A DNA stretch of 64,000 nucleotides from Clarkia xantiana subsp. parviflora (taxonomy: Eukaryota; Streptophyta; Magnoliopsida; Myrtales; Onagraceae). The notes below the pieces were generated by a model. It worked only from the letters and a program-made list of their open reading frames with translations. It did no database searches and was not told where the DNA came from. The translations under genes and the position numbers were made by a program. Shown here piece after piece: positions 1-11,366 of this stretch. The stretch covers positions 7,885,834-7,949,833 of the forward strand of contig JAPTYO010000023.1 of assembly GCA_036873135.1 (NCBI GenBank). Direction: 5' to 3'. Position 1 is the stretch's first letter. Each line of letters begins with the position of its first letter.

Positions 1-592
1 AGAAGTTTATTAGTTGGAAAAGAAAAATTAGGGTTTATCGCAGATAAATTTTCAAAGTAAGTTTTTCTAAAATATATTAATTATCTTTATTTTTTACTTT
101 AGACTTTATGAAAAAAATAGTTTTTTAATGAATTTAAAGCGAAATATAATACAATAAATATATAAAAAATTTCTGAAAAATTAAGGAAATTATTAGATTT
201 AAAATATATAAAGTAAAAATAATTAATTAGTAATTGAGAATAAATATTTGAAATTAAAATTTCTAAAGAGAAATCATTAAAAAAGTGACCATATAATATA
301 ATATGTAGAGAAAACAAATATTCATGAATATTTTTTTAAAAATATAAAAAAAAAAATTACATGACTTGAAAAGAAAACGCAATTATATAATGATTAGAAA
401 CATTAAAGAATAAACTAGCATAGAACTGAAAAATCAATTATAGAACAAATTTAAGAAATAATTTAATTTTTATATTTTTTTATGTCATACTTTTAAATGA
501 ATATAAATAATTTCAGGATTATATTTTTTTTCAGAAAAGGTCCAGTTTACCCCTTCCCGATCGAGATCAGTTATAGAATATTTATTAATACC
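1..592. other. AT-rich intergenic DNA, no gene seen
   Basis: The sequence is strongly AT-rich with many homopolymer runs. Short open frames exist here but are compositionally biased towards Phe, Ile, Asn and Lys and show no recognisable domain. I see no gene, RNA gene or repeat that I can support. Confidence 0.6.
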
Positions 593-2210
593 TAGGGACG
601 AAGCTAATGAAGGACCAGTAGGGCCAGGGCTGAGCAGGAAAATCCGAAAGCCCGAAAGCCCGAAAAACCCGTCCCGAAAAACCCGTCCCGAAAAACCCGG
701 TCCCGAATAGACCCGAGCCCGAGCGGGCGGGACTTTTATTTTCAATTCGGGCTCGGGCTCGGGCTTTTGTGCCAAAATCCCGAAAAGCCCGAGCCCGTCC
801 CGATTTTTTTTTAATACTATGTAAATATATATAATTATATATATTCCCCACTAACTATAGTTAGTATCTAACTATCTAGTTAGTTGCCATCTTATCTAAC
901 TATCTAGTGGGTACTAGTTACTAGTATCTAACCATCTTTCTCCATGTTTGAATTTTTTTTTTTTTTGTTTTCAGATTTTTTGTTAAAATTCGGGCTAGCC
1001 CGAGCCCGAGTCCCGAAGTCCCGGCTCGGGCGGGCCATTTTCCTCATTTTCGGGCTCGGGCTAAAAATTAGTGTCCCGAAAAATTCGGGCTCGGGCTCAG
1101 GTAAAAGCCTGCCCGTCCCGGCCCGAGCTCACCCCTAAGTAGGGGCACTTGCCCCCACTGAAATCCATAGTGAACTCCATAGAAATCTCATATGTATATG
1201 TGATTTTTAAAAAAATATTTGAACTTCTTTAAACTTGCCCCCACTGGAATTATGTCAAAATACTTCTAATTGTCTACTTGCCCCGCTTTAAAAATCTAAA
1301 GCTTCGCTTTATGGATTCCATTTGAAGAAGATGAAGAAAACTAAAAAGTTGCAGTTTTGCAAAGAAGAGTAGGCTTGGTTCATCGATGAAGAAGAAGAAG
1401 ATGTGAAAAGTAGGAGAGAGAGGGCTGAAAACTAAGGGAGAGGAGAAAAAGTAGAGAGAGTAAAATAAAGAGATATATATTAATTAAGTTAAAATCATTC
1501 TCTTACTATTTTATTTTAGTTCATCGTGCTTTACTTTCTATATTAGTAATTATTTTTACAATTTTCAGTTTATGGCAATAATTTATTTATATATATGAGA
1601 TAAAGAGTTAATCTAAGAATTCATAAAAAAAAAAAAGAGTTAATCTGAGATTTAGAAAAAAAAAAGTGAAAACTATTTTAAAAAGAAAATTAAATAATAA
1701 ATTTATTTTTTTATTTTAATTGATATTTAAAGCTAAAATAGTGTATGATTTCAGATTTTCAATAAAAAAAATTGTGTAAAATACAATAAAAGTGGTTTTC
1801 TGATTTTTTTTCTTTTGTAACTCTCCAAGGAAAATAATAAAAAAGGGGTGGTTTACTTTATAATTGTTTCCGAAAAATACAAGTTTAGATATAAATTATT
1901 ATTTTTAAAACTTTATTACACTTAAATTTGTTTTTTATCGTTACATTATTAGTTACATATTGTTAGAAATAAATGCGTGCAGTTAAAAAAAAATATAAAT
2001 GATAACTAGGGATGAAACTATTAAGACATCGAGAACTAATTATTTCTTCAAATTTTGGTGATTTGTAATTTTATCTTTAGAAATTGTAATTTTTTTTTCT
2101 CAATTTAGCTTTTTAAAATCTTACAAAATGCGCCCGATTTTTTTTATATAAATTGTTTACGACTAATTTATTCTTGCCCCCAGTGAGCTAAGTTCCTGGC
2201 TTCGTCCCTG
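593..2210. mobile_element. Non-autonomous hAT-type DNA transposon, interrupted by a second one
   Basis: The left end reads TAGGGACGAAGC and the right end, read on the other strand, CAGGGACGAAGC. Both continue into a related 'GGGGGCAAG' segment. The flanking 8-mers are TTAATACC (585-592) and TTTATACC (2211-2218), one mismatch apart, which fits the 8-bp target duplication of hAT elements. The interior is AT-rich and has no transposase frame. The left arm is split at 617-1145 by another hAT-like insertion. Ends and duplication are seen directly; the superfamily is inferred from the 8-bp duplication and the C/TAGGG termini. Confidence 0.65.
625..1137. mobile_element. Nested non-autonomous hAT element with CGGGCTCGGGC subterminal repeats
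   Basis: The termini are CAGGGCTGAGC on the left and, on the other strand, TAGGGGTGAGC on the right. The flanking 8-mers AGTAGGGC (617-624) and AGTAGGGG (1138-1145) differ at one base. Both ends carry dense copies of CCCGAGCCCG in opposite orientations, around an AT-rich centre. Subterminal repeat clusters of this kind are typical of hAT elements, where they are thought to bind transposase. The open frames here are by-products of the repeats. No transposase is encoded. Confidence 0.7.
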
Positions 2211-4113
2211 TTTATACCCATAACATATATAAATTGTTTTATTTCATTTCGTTTCATAGTTATATATATAGAATAGATTTTTTGTATTTGTGTATATGGT
2301 TGGTTAGAGACGGTGGTGGGAGAAAAGGAAGGGTCGCGATCTATATGTTCTTCACCTCTCATTTGGCATTAAGTGGCTTCAGAGTTACGTTACCTCTTGT
2401 TTATCAACTCTCTGTCTCTTCTAACCTTCATGCACACAATGGACCCCCCCAAACTCCCCTCTCTTTCTAATGTACATATATACTTATATTAAAAGCAACC
2501 TTATAATATGATATTATTTATTTCAGCGCTTCATTCATTAATCAAACACAAGGTTGAGTCTCTGTTGAAATTCCGCAAAATGGAAAAATATTTATGACTA
2601 GTATTGTATCACTTACGAGCTAACTCGGTGCAAATGATATTTAATATAGGCATAGAGTAAGTAAGAAGGCTACTTGTATTGCACTTCTAGCTAATGAGAA
2701 CCCTTAAAACTACCCGTAGAAAAAAAAATATATATATAATAAGTACTCACGACCGACCCATATAATTTATAACCCGATCCAGTTATGGCCACCGGTTCCA
2801 AAAAATGTATTACTACTTTTATAGAATAATAATACTGTAGTTTAATGGGCCTCAAGCAAGGATGAAGCTACAAATTTGCTTCATTTTCATGTGATAAATA
2901 AATTATATAGTATGTGCAAACAAATAAATTAGAAGAAATTTAGAGAGTTTTTTTTTTTTTTTTTGCCACATTTTTAAGAGAGTTAAAATATAAGATTTTA
3001 AAGGAATCAATTGAAAAAAATAGATAATTAGAACTCAAATAGTACAACACCGAAAGTTGAGAGGTAAGTACCCCTTAACATCATACACCTTCGTCCCTTG
3101 GTTTTGAAGAAGTCAGTTTTGGTCAAAACATGAATGCATGCAATGGATAATTAAGCTAGCAAGTATTTTTAGTCATTTAACGATAATTATATATGTGATA
3201 TGTCTACAGTATATATAATTAACGGTTAAACATTGGTTAAGTCCTTTTTGAAATAGTAGATGGGATTGATTTTGTATTTTTGACAGAGAGGGGGTGAATA
3301 TATAAATTGTGTAACCGGTTAGATTCTAATTTGAGAAGGTACGTTATTGAAGAGGTGCAATGAAAGGTCATGGCTAGTGATGGTGATATTCACATGCTTT
3401 TTATTTGTACCCTTATTATGCATGTGACTTCATGCAACGTTTATATTGGTTTATATATAATATATTGTTCTAGCTGAATATTTTTTGGACAGATAGTTAG
3501 TGTTCAAGTTTCACTTTCACTTGTGGGTAAATTATTAACTCTATTAAATACATTTCTTCTTAATCGAACAAATCTGGTTACAGTGATTTAAGAAAAAAAA
3601 CAAAAAAGTAACGTAAAATTACGGAAGTAGTCTCACTCACATATCTATTCATGAGTATCTACAAATACAAATTACATCATAACAAAATAAACGAGTATTA
3701 CAAAAATCGCATTTTTATGAGAGAAATTCTCTTATTTTATATGTTTGTTTTCAGATTTTTCTTTAATAACGTGACAGCTAAGTGACTAATTCCGTTCAAA
3801 TTAGACATAATATTTGACATATGTGGTAATTTGTCTAAAAATATATAAACTAGCAAATTATTAAAAAAAACACCAATTACCAATTAGCAATTTGTCAAGA
3901 TATTGAAATGTTAACTAACATTATTCATATCGGTATATTTGACTGATGTTTATAATGTATATATATAATTGCACTATTTTCTAAATTATAATTATAGAAC
4001 ATGATACTAAAAAGTTATATAGTTGCCGACATGCATGTCTGACAAATAACAAATGTATGATTAGCGACGTGACATGTTGAGATTTTTCGCACGTTTTAAG
4101 ACTCTAGTACACC
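2211..4113. other. AT-rich intergenic DNA, no gene seen
   Basis: I see no supported gene. A weak pair of inverted ends (near 2857 'AAGGATGAAGCTAC' and near 3097 'CCAAGGGACGAAGG' on the other strand) hints at a decayed hAT-like element, but no target duplication is visible and I do not call it. Confidence 0.5.
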
Positions 4114-4292
4114 GAGAAATTCTTGTATACAGCTGTCCCAACAGGTGTCAATTAGGTGGTGGCACTCTACCCAATTATTTTCTGCCATGTGTCCAATGAA
4201 GTGCTACTCTTTGCCAAATGTTGAAATATGATTGGGTGGAGTGCCACCACCTAATTGCCACTTGTTGGGATAGCTGTATACAAGAAATTTTC
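4114..4292. mobile_element. Palindromic MITE with 10-bp target duplication (Mutator-like)
   Basis: The two arms, 4114-4175 and 4231-4292, are near-perfect inverted repeats of 62 bp around a loop of about 55 bp. The ends read GAGAAATTCTTG and, on the other strand, GAAAATTTCTTG. The flanking sequence CTAGTACACC is duplicated exactly at 4104-4113 and 4293-4302. Long terminal inverted repeats with a 9-10 bp duplication and G-starting ends fit the Mutator superfamily. There is no coding capacity. Confidence 0.75.
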
Positions 4293-4363
4293 CTAGTACA
4301 CCTTATACGAAACTTCATATTCGAACCATTTACAACGAGCATATATATAATTTAAAGAAGGGT

Positions 4364-4470
4364 TAAATGTACTTTTGGTGCCACATGTTTGACATGTGTA
4401 GGTTTTGGGTGCCATATGTTTCATTTTGTAGGCTTTTGGTGCCATATGTTTGAGTGGCCGGAAGTGCATA
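4364..4470. repeat. Single arm of a GGGTTAAA-type foldback element
   Basis: GGGTTAAATGTACTTTTGGT and the following 'ACATGTTTGA' and 'TTTTGGTGCCATATG' phrases resemble the terminal arm of the complete element at 8278-9272. No matching opposite arm was found nearby, so this is likely a truncated relative. The rest of 4303-5250 is AT-rich with nothing recognised. Confidence 0.35.
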
Positions 4471-5250
4471 TATTGGCCCAAACGTAAGCTATCCATTTTT
4501 CTGAATGCCCAAACATAATCTATCAATTTGATAAATTAATCATATTATCTAACAAACATTATTTAATAAGACAATAAAAAAGGACACCCTGAGTCTGACC
4601 CATGTTCTCCTACTCACATGTCTTGAATTAAGAGTTATTTACAATGTTATTAATATTACTATTTTTGGCGAAAGTTTGAAATTGGCATTTAACAATTTTC
4701 CTTAATCGGGTCTGTAATATAATTTAGGAGAGCTATATATAGTATACAGCTGATAAGAATATGAGGAAAAGTGTCATACATAAACAATGCTACTAAAAGT
4801 AAAATGGTCTACCCATTCAGTTTTCTATTTCTAGAGTATAAAAAAAAATGGTATAATTCCACTATCACTTTTCGATTCCTTTTGTTTTCCAAAAGGGATT
4901 CAGATATCCAGGTCACTATTCGTGCTTCAGTTCGCGTTTTACCGTTAAAATTTTGACACAGGTTAGTAGATTTAATATTTTTCTTCTAGAGTTCACCAAT
5001 CCTTGTAGAATTTTAGAAGAAAAAAAACCAACAAAATTAATTACACTCAAGATACGTATCAAAATCTTAACGGTAAAACACGATCAGAGATATGAAGAGT
5101 GGGGTATAAGATCTGTATCCTTCCAAAACACCTTTAATGCATTGAAACTTTAAAATTTTAGATTATTTAATTACATTTCCTTAACTTAATTGTTGTATTT
5201 TGAGATCCAATTGTTTTTTTTTTTTAGGATGGTCCCCAACAAAACATCAT

Positions 5251-6156
5251 AAACCTATGAAAAGTCTGAACTATCACCCATGTTAACGGGAGATGTCTGA
5301 AATTTAAAAAGTTATTAACGGAGGTTTGAAATTTCAGTTTTGTTGATAACAACGGTCTCCGTTAGTTTTTTCCGTTAAAACTAACGGAAGTTGGTCACAT
5401 GCTTGGCATGTGAACAGAAATAAAATAAATTTCCAAAAATGACCTTCTATCAAGTGTGCCCCTCACATGTTTGAAGTGAAAAGACCAAAATGCCCTTGAA
5501 GCCACCACGGCTCCACCAACCCAGCTTCGGCGACCACCAACCGTACTCCGGCGACCACCTCCAAGGCTCTGATTGGGCCCAAATCGGAGTCACCGGCCCC
5601 GATCAAGCTCCGATCGGAGCCACCGGCCCCGATCAAGCTCCGATCGGAGCCACCGGCCCCGATTGGACTCCGATCGGAGCCACCGGCCCCGATTGGACTC
5701 CGATCGGAGCCACCGGCCTCGATTGGACTCCAATCGGAGCCAAAAAGCTCCGATCGGAGCTCTGTGGCTCCGACCAGAGCCACAAAGCTCCGATCAGAGC
5801 TTTTTTGCTGAGGTGGTGGCCGGAGTCGGGTCGCCGGAGCCGAGGTGGTGGTCGTCGGAGTCCAGGTGGTGGTCGTCGGAGTCGGGTGGTGGTGGCCGGA
5901 GTCGGGTGGTTTTAATTTGACTTTAGGGGTAAAATTGTCATTTCACATTTCCTTAAATAAGATATTAAATAAAACAAAATATTAAAGGGGCAAAAATGTC
6001 ATTTCACACAATTCTGTTAAATTTAACCCTAAAAATGGACGGAAAACCTCAAATTAACAAAATTGAAATTTGAGACCTCTGTTATTAACTTTTTAAATTT
6101 CATACCTTTCCCGTTAACATGGGTGATAGTTCAGACCTTTCATAGGTTTTTAACCC
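5251..6156. mobile_element. Foldback element of about 0.9 kb with a GC-rich core
   Basis: Positions 5251-5345 and 6045-6150 are inverted copies of each other, sharing 'AAACCTATGAAA', 'CTGAACTATCACCCATG' and 'GAAATTTAAAAAGTTA' on opposite strands. The right end terminates in GGGTTAAAAACC on the minus strand, like the other GGGTTAAA elements here. The core is much more GC-rich than the arms and holds a 30-bp tandem repeat. I could not define a target duplication. No transposase is present. Confidence 0.55.
5582..5770. repeat. 30-bp GC-rich tandem repeat inside the foldback element
   Basis: Phases of CGATCGGAGCCACCGG recur at 5611, 5641, 5671 and 5701, a period of exactly 30 bp, with decayed units on either side. 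Because 30 is a multiple of three, several frames stay open on both strands (for example 5490-5915 plus and 5463-5783 minus). This is enough to explain those frames without invoking a gene. Confidence 0.7.
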
Positions 6157-6301
6157 TATATCATATTTAGTCAACATTTAAACTAATGTTTACTTGTATT
6201 GGATCAACTTATAAGTGCTACTAGCTATAAATATTTTTATATTCTCAGGGTGTTACCGAAGTTTAAACATCTAATTTCTTAATTAAATAGTGACATGCTG
6301 A

Positions 6302-7011
6302 TAGGGTCGATAATGGAGCGATAAAATCAAATAACTATGGTTTTTCGCACCATCTGTCGCAATGGTTAACCGCATAATTATGGTGTGATGCAGTTATGGC
6401 GATGAGTTTTATACCCTGAATGGTATGGTTATGGTATTAAGTATATAACAATAGTTATAACCATCACTGTTATATATATAATATTAATATATATATACAT
6501 TATACATTTATACTATAAGTCTTAAATTAATCCAATCTTATTCCCCACCATTTATTCGGTCTAAAATTTCAATTCAATCTTGACAATTGATTTTTCATCC
6601 TAAACATATGGTCCATTCATTCTATACAAATCTAAAAAACCTAAAATGTAAAACTCATAGTCTCAGTCTCAGACTCTCAGTTCACCTCGTTTGCAATTAG
6701 TTGCGTAGTGTTAGCCCTAGGTCAACAGACAACAAATTATGCACTAGTTTTTGCTGACAAGCTTCGTTGCCCTGCTCCTTGCCTCGCCGCCCCTCTCCCT
6801 TGTGCCTTGCCTCTCGGAGTGTTGCATTAGTTTGAATGGTTATGATTAAATAGTTTGATTGTGGTAAAAACTATGGTTACGATACGAAGAATCATAACCA
6901 CAATGGTTATGGCTATGTTTATGTTTATAATTATGTTTATGAGTGAAAAAAATATGATAAATTTATAATATTAGTAGTAATACCAGTATACGCTTACCGT
7001 CAACACCCCTA
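6302..7011. mobile_element. Non-autonomous hAT element, 'GGTTAACCGC' family, copy 1
   Basis: The 8-mer CATGCTGA is duplicated perfectly at 6294-6301 and 7012-7019. The element begins TAGGGTCGATAATGG and ends ...ACACCCCTA. Near both ends there are many GGTTATGG / ACCATAACC subterminal motifs. A sister copy lies at 11725-12587 and shares the 'TTCGCACCAT' and 'CAATGGTTAACCGC' phrases. No open transposase frame is present. Confidence 0.75.
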
Positions 7012-7019
7012 CATGCTGA

Positions 7020-7915
7020 ATCATTATATCATATTGCATTATTTATTACATCATATTGCATTGTTACAAAGATCCAATTGCTAGTTGGAAGTTGGACCAC
7101 GTCAGGGATTTTGGAGCTGCTAGCTAGGAGAGAAGAAGAAGCATCATTATTTCCTATCATGGCAAGTACAATGCCCTACCCTCCAACTTCTGTTCCCATT
7201 CCATGGATGACTTCTCCATTTCCATCCCCTTATTTATTTATGTGTGATTATATATATATATGTGTGTGGACCTTCTGAAATTGATATATCCTCCTTTCCC
7301 CTCAATAAAAAGTTATAATGACAATAATATATACTTGACTTCTTCAAAGTAAACTCCGGTTTAGTCACATGTTTTGTCTAGTCAAATGACACACACGATA
7401 GTTTGCACTTAATATTTCTAACAGGATAAACCCCAACTTTATGTTTTTCTTTTTCGTATGGAGTGTCTTAGCTAGATGCTATCCTGCAAACAAAGACTAT
7501 TTTAAAACAAAGTGCTAATTATAAATATTTTTCTATTTCTATGAGTTTATAATATATAATTTCTTTCCATTTTGTATGATAAGTTGATAATTTAGTATAT
7601 GCCAATTAATATCTTGTGCTGATAATTGGTATATGTTGTTGAACTTTGTTGAAGTGATTTGATTGTAGATGAGCATTCATTGGAATCACGAGGGACTTCA
7701 AATTTTATAATTGTATATAAAGCTGTGTACGTACGTACGTATGGACCATTTTGTTCTTCTTCACCGTGGGAAGTAAATGAATGGAACTTGTTCATGTGAT
7801 TCACGCGCGTGCAGTTATATTACACACTGTCGCTTCTATTCTCTTCTTCTTACATATACCATTTTAAGGATTCTAAAATAAATAAATACACATTTATATA
7901 TATATAGGAAGTACA
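7020..7915. other. Intergenic DNA, no gene seen
   Basis: Mixed AT-rich sequence with short frames (for example 7078-7278 plus) that show no domain or codon pattern I can recognise. A short ACGTACGTACGT run lies near 7731. I call nothing here. Confidence 0.5.
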
Positions 7916-8149
7916 TTTCTACAATGCTTTGGGAGCACCATGCTTTTGGTTTTTTTAATACTATGTTTGACTTAATTGTAACATAAGTAAAACTTTGAAA
8001 GTATGAAAAAATATGAATTTTTTTAACTACACCAAAGATGTGTATCATACTATTAATAATATTAATTTCCCTATGGGGTTCACCTTTAGGACAATAGAAA
8101 AATAAAATATTAGTGTCAAAAGCATGGTGCTCCAAAAGCATTGTAGAAA
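7916..8149. mobile_element. Small palindromic MITE
   Basis: The left end reads TTTCTACAATGC, followed by 'GAGCACCATGCTTTTG'. The right end on the other strand reads TTTCTACAATGC followed by the same phrase. The arms are about 40 bp around an AT-rich loop. No clear target duplication is visible, so I do not assign a superfamily. Confidence 0.55.
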
Positions 8150-8277
8150 GGTCCAGGAAGGAATAACAAAGCATAACTTATGAGTATATCAAGTTAATAT
8201 AGAAATGATTAATAACAAAATTGCTACTTCAACTTTGACCCAGATTACAAATCATCATGCAAACTATTAAAAAAAAA

Positions 8278-9272
8278 GGGTTAAAGATACTTTTCATACC
8301 ACATGTTTGATCGAATGTGGCCAGTGTTATTAAAACCGGACCGGACCGGCGGCCCGACCGCGGTCGAGCCGGAACCGTACCCCTCCACGGTCCGGTTTGC
8401 TCATTTCCGGAGGATGTAAGCGAACCCGGTTCTGAAGTCCGGTTTTCACCGAACCGGCCGGTTTTGGACGAACCGGGCGGTTCGCCGGTTCAGTCTCCTT
8501 TCCTTTCATTAGTTTAAAAAAAAAATAGGGTTAACTTAACTTACAGAGAACCGGGTCGGCCCGGCGGTCTGGATTAGTATTTCTATTATTGGGCTGAATT
8601 ATTTACAGCAACCGAACCGGGTCGGACCGGCGGTCTGACCAGTGAACCGGGAACCGGCACCCTTGCCGGTTCGACGTCCGGTCCGGTTCTGATAACACTG
8701 AATGTGGCTTTTAGTACTGGATGTTTAGTTTTGTATACTTTTGGTACCAAACGTTTGAAAAAATGTGGCTTTTGGTACATCCGTTAGTTGGCCGTTAGTT
8801 TTGGTCGTTAAATGGCATGTGCAAGTCACGTGATCGACTCTAAACTTTTAATTTTGTTCAATTTAGTCCCTCAAAAAAATTCATAACTTTTATTTTGTTT
8901 AATTTAGTCATAAAGTTTCAAAATCGAACCCAATTGGGACCTATCCCCAATTGGGTAAATTTGACCCAAATGGGGCTATGTCAATTGAATTCGATTGGTT
9001 TAATTGGGTCTGATTTTGAAGTGTTATGACTAAATTAAACAAAATAAAAGTTAGGAATATATTTGAGGGACTAAATTGAACAAAATTAAAAGTTTAGAGT
9101 CGATCACGTGATTTGCACATGTCATTTAACAGCCAAAACTAATGGCCAACTAACAGATGTACCAAAAGCCACGTTATTTTAAACGTTTGGTACCAAAAGT
9201 ATACAAAACTAAACATCCAGTACTAAAAGCCACATTCGGTCAAACATGTGGTATGAAAAGTACCTTTAACCC
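8278..9272. mobile_element. Long-arm foldback element (GGGTTAAA ends), interrupted by a hAT element
   Basis: Both ends read GGGTTAAAG(A/G)TACTTT on opposite strands. The inverted arms can be followed for more than 300 bp each, for example 'CGATCACGTG' and 'AATTTTGTTCAATTTAGTCC' in both. The flanks are poly-A on both sides (left of 8278 and right of 9272), so a 9-bp A-tract duplication is possible but cannot be proved. Long inverted arms suggest a Mutator-like non-autonomous element. The insertion at 8322-8700 sits in the left arm. Confidence 0.65.
8322..8700. mobile_element. Nested hAT-type MITE rich in CCGGACCGG motifs
   Basis: The 8-mer AATGTGGC is duplicated perfectly at 8314-8321 and 8701-8708. 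The ends are CAGTGTTATTAAAACCGG and, on the other strand, CAGTGTTATCAGAACCGG. Subterminal ACCGGACCGG clusters occur in both orientations. Removing the element restores the left arm of the foldback element around it, which confirms that it is the later insertion. Confidence 0.8.
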
Positions 9273-9861
9273 AAAAAAAAAAAAAAGTTGCCTACCTAAA
9301 ATTTCAATTTACAAGCAAATTGTTACCTCAATTATAATTTGTGTTAATTTAGACAATGAAGTAGAATATTCCGGCACATGAGGTATTTTGATGTATACCA
9401 ATACAATTTTGTCAATAAATTGAAAAGATTGCAAATAAATCTTTTATTCGCAGTCTTTTCAATTGGAATCAGGTGTAGATCCAATTAAACGTCCACTGAA
9501 GACATTTCACTGTAATCTTTTTAACTTATTGTATGGTATATATTGAGTACACATCAAAAGATAAACACTTGGCGGATATAGAAAATAAGACGTACGCCTT
9601 AACCATCTGTCGTATAAGTCCGAACTTAGGGGTAAAGACATCAAACACACAATTATACTTCAACATCCTCCCGGCCACATCGGCACCAACTCTGTGTCAA
9701 ACTATGGATATTAGCCTGACCACCTCGGCAATGACCATCTCTAGGTCAAATATAATGGGTTTCACCAATTTTAGTAGGAAGTTTTTAGTTTCTCTTTAAA
9801 ATGGCGTCGTGGAGTCTCGAACTTGCGCGCTCTAATTCCATGTATAAAATAAGATGTGCGT
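9273..9861. other. Intergenic repeat-derived DNA flanking the solo LTR
   Basis: No gene is supported. Positions 9589-9636 ('CTTAACCATCTGTCGTATAA...') resemble 10495-10535 ('CTAACCAATTGTCCCATAAG...'), so the solo LTR may have landed inside an older repeat. The short frame 9533-9799 has no recognisable domain. Confidence 0.4.
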
Positions 9862-10489
9862 TGATGGGTATACGTCCGATTCGAGTTCGTTTTATAATTA
9901 TTCGGACCTCGCCTACACGTCAAACCCACTAAACGGTCCCAAAATAATCACCCGCAAGTCTAAAACGACCCGGGGTACGCGCGTGCGTACCTCGAGCATA
10001 GGACTCGTCCGGATTGTCCGACAATCCGGAGGTCGGGATTGTCTAACAATCCCGACCTCCGGATTATGCCTAGAAATGCGCGTGACTCCTATATACGCGC
10101 GAACGACACGTGTCGGACTCTCCGACGTCAACTCCTTGCTCGTCCACGACCGGTTCACTTTTTTCACAACTAAACCGACATTGGACCGTTCAAAACCCGG
10201 TTTGATTTCAAGGTTTCCTATAAATAATGGCCTTGATCATTCATTTCACAACTAAGTTAACGCCGAAGCTCTGACCTCTCTCTAAACTTTCTCTCTCTAG
10301 AATCTTAATTTAAGCTTCGGAGAGGGCTCATCGCACTCCACCCCCCCCCCCCCCCTCTGCGTGGTGTGCGATACTGCCCCTCGTGCAAGTATCTGAAGAC
10401 GCACGTATCCTGGCACGAAGACCCGCTACCTCGACGACCCGAAGCGCATACATCAGAACCCGACTCTCCCTCGAGCGAAGGATTCAATA
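9862..10489 (+). repeat. Probable solo LTR related to the C/D elements
   Basis: It starts TGATGGGTATACGTCC, like the TGATGGATATACGCCC start of the C and D LTRs. The same landmarks follow in the same order: a TATA box (CCTATAAATAA near 10219), CACAACT, 'AGCTCTGACCTCTCTCTA', TTAAGCTTCGGAGAGGG (10310-10326) and a C-tract. The proposed 3' end ...TTCAATA would be a mutated CA end. The flanks TGCGT (9857-9861) and TGCGC (10490-10494) would be a one-mismatch 5-bp duplication. There are no internal retrotransposon sequences beside it. Confidence 0.6.
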
Positions 10490-10494
10490 TGCGC

Positions 10495-11366
10495 CCTAAC
10501 CAATTGTCCCATAAGTCCAAACTTATGAGTAAAAGCTATACTTCAACAGCGGACATACGCTTCTTTTAAATCCAATTTAGTGGAGATTAATCAACGGAGA
10601 TATCAATTTAGTCTACAATTAAAAAAGAACAAACTTTAGATACCAGTATATATAATTGAGTGAAAGTTGAGGTTATTAAATGTATATATACGACGTAAAT
10701 GCAAGATTTGAAATAAAAAAATGGCTTCCCGTGTCCAATATTTGTCTCTAGTTTACGAGAGAAGAAGACAATATCATACATATTTCGTAAAGAAAACATT
10801 AATAATGCAATTGGAATGAGTTCATCTACTTATTTATCATGTTCCATCATTACAATCGTATACTTAATTGAAAGTGGATTGATCATCAACAAATACAATT
10901 ATTTTACTTTTATTAATTTGTGTAGTTTATAGTTACTTTACCAACCAATGTAATTTACTTACTCTTTACATACACCAAACCAAACAGAAAATATTTATCT
11001 TTCTTGCTAAGCTAATATATATACGTAAATGACATTCAGTGATAAACCTAGTTTTCTTATAAGCAAAAAAATTGCTTGTTTAATTTCAATTTTACTATTC
11101 GGCCCTCTCAAGCTAAACATTTAAACCTGGCCCGATGCGTATGGTCCATTCTCAGTGGACAAAAGTCGCGGTTTAGAAATGATATATGAATGGGCCCGTG
11201 ATGATAGGTAGACTAAAATGTTACGGGCCGAGTCGGGCTGATGCAGTAGTTCTAAACTTCTAATGATTTGGCAGGAGCTGTACTTCCATACATGAAGATG
11301 GGTAATCTTCATTTGGAGTTTTTTTTTTTTACTGATATAAGCCTATATGAATAACTAAAAATAAAT
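10495..11366. other. AT-rich intergenic DNA, no gene seen
   Basis: I see short frames without domains and no inverted or direct repeat that I can define. Nothing is called. Confidence 0.5.

Noticed and set aside
2850..3100. Possible decayed hAT element
   Set aside because: Ends are only loosely inverted and no 8-bp duplication is visible.
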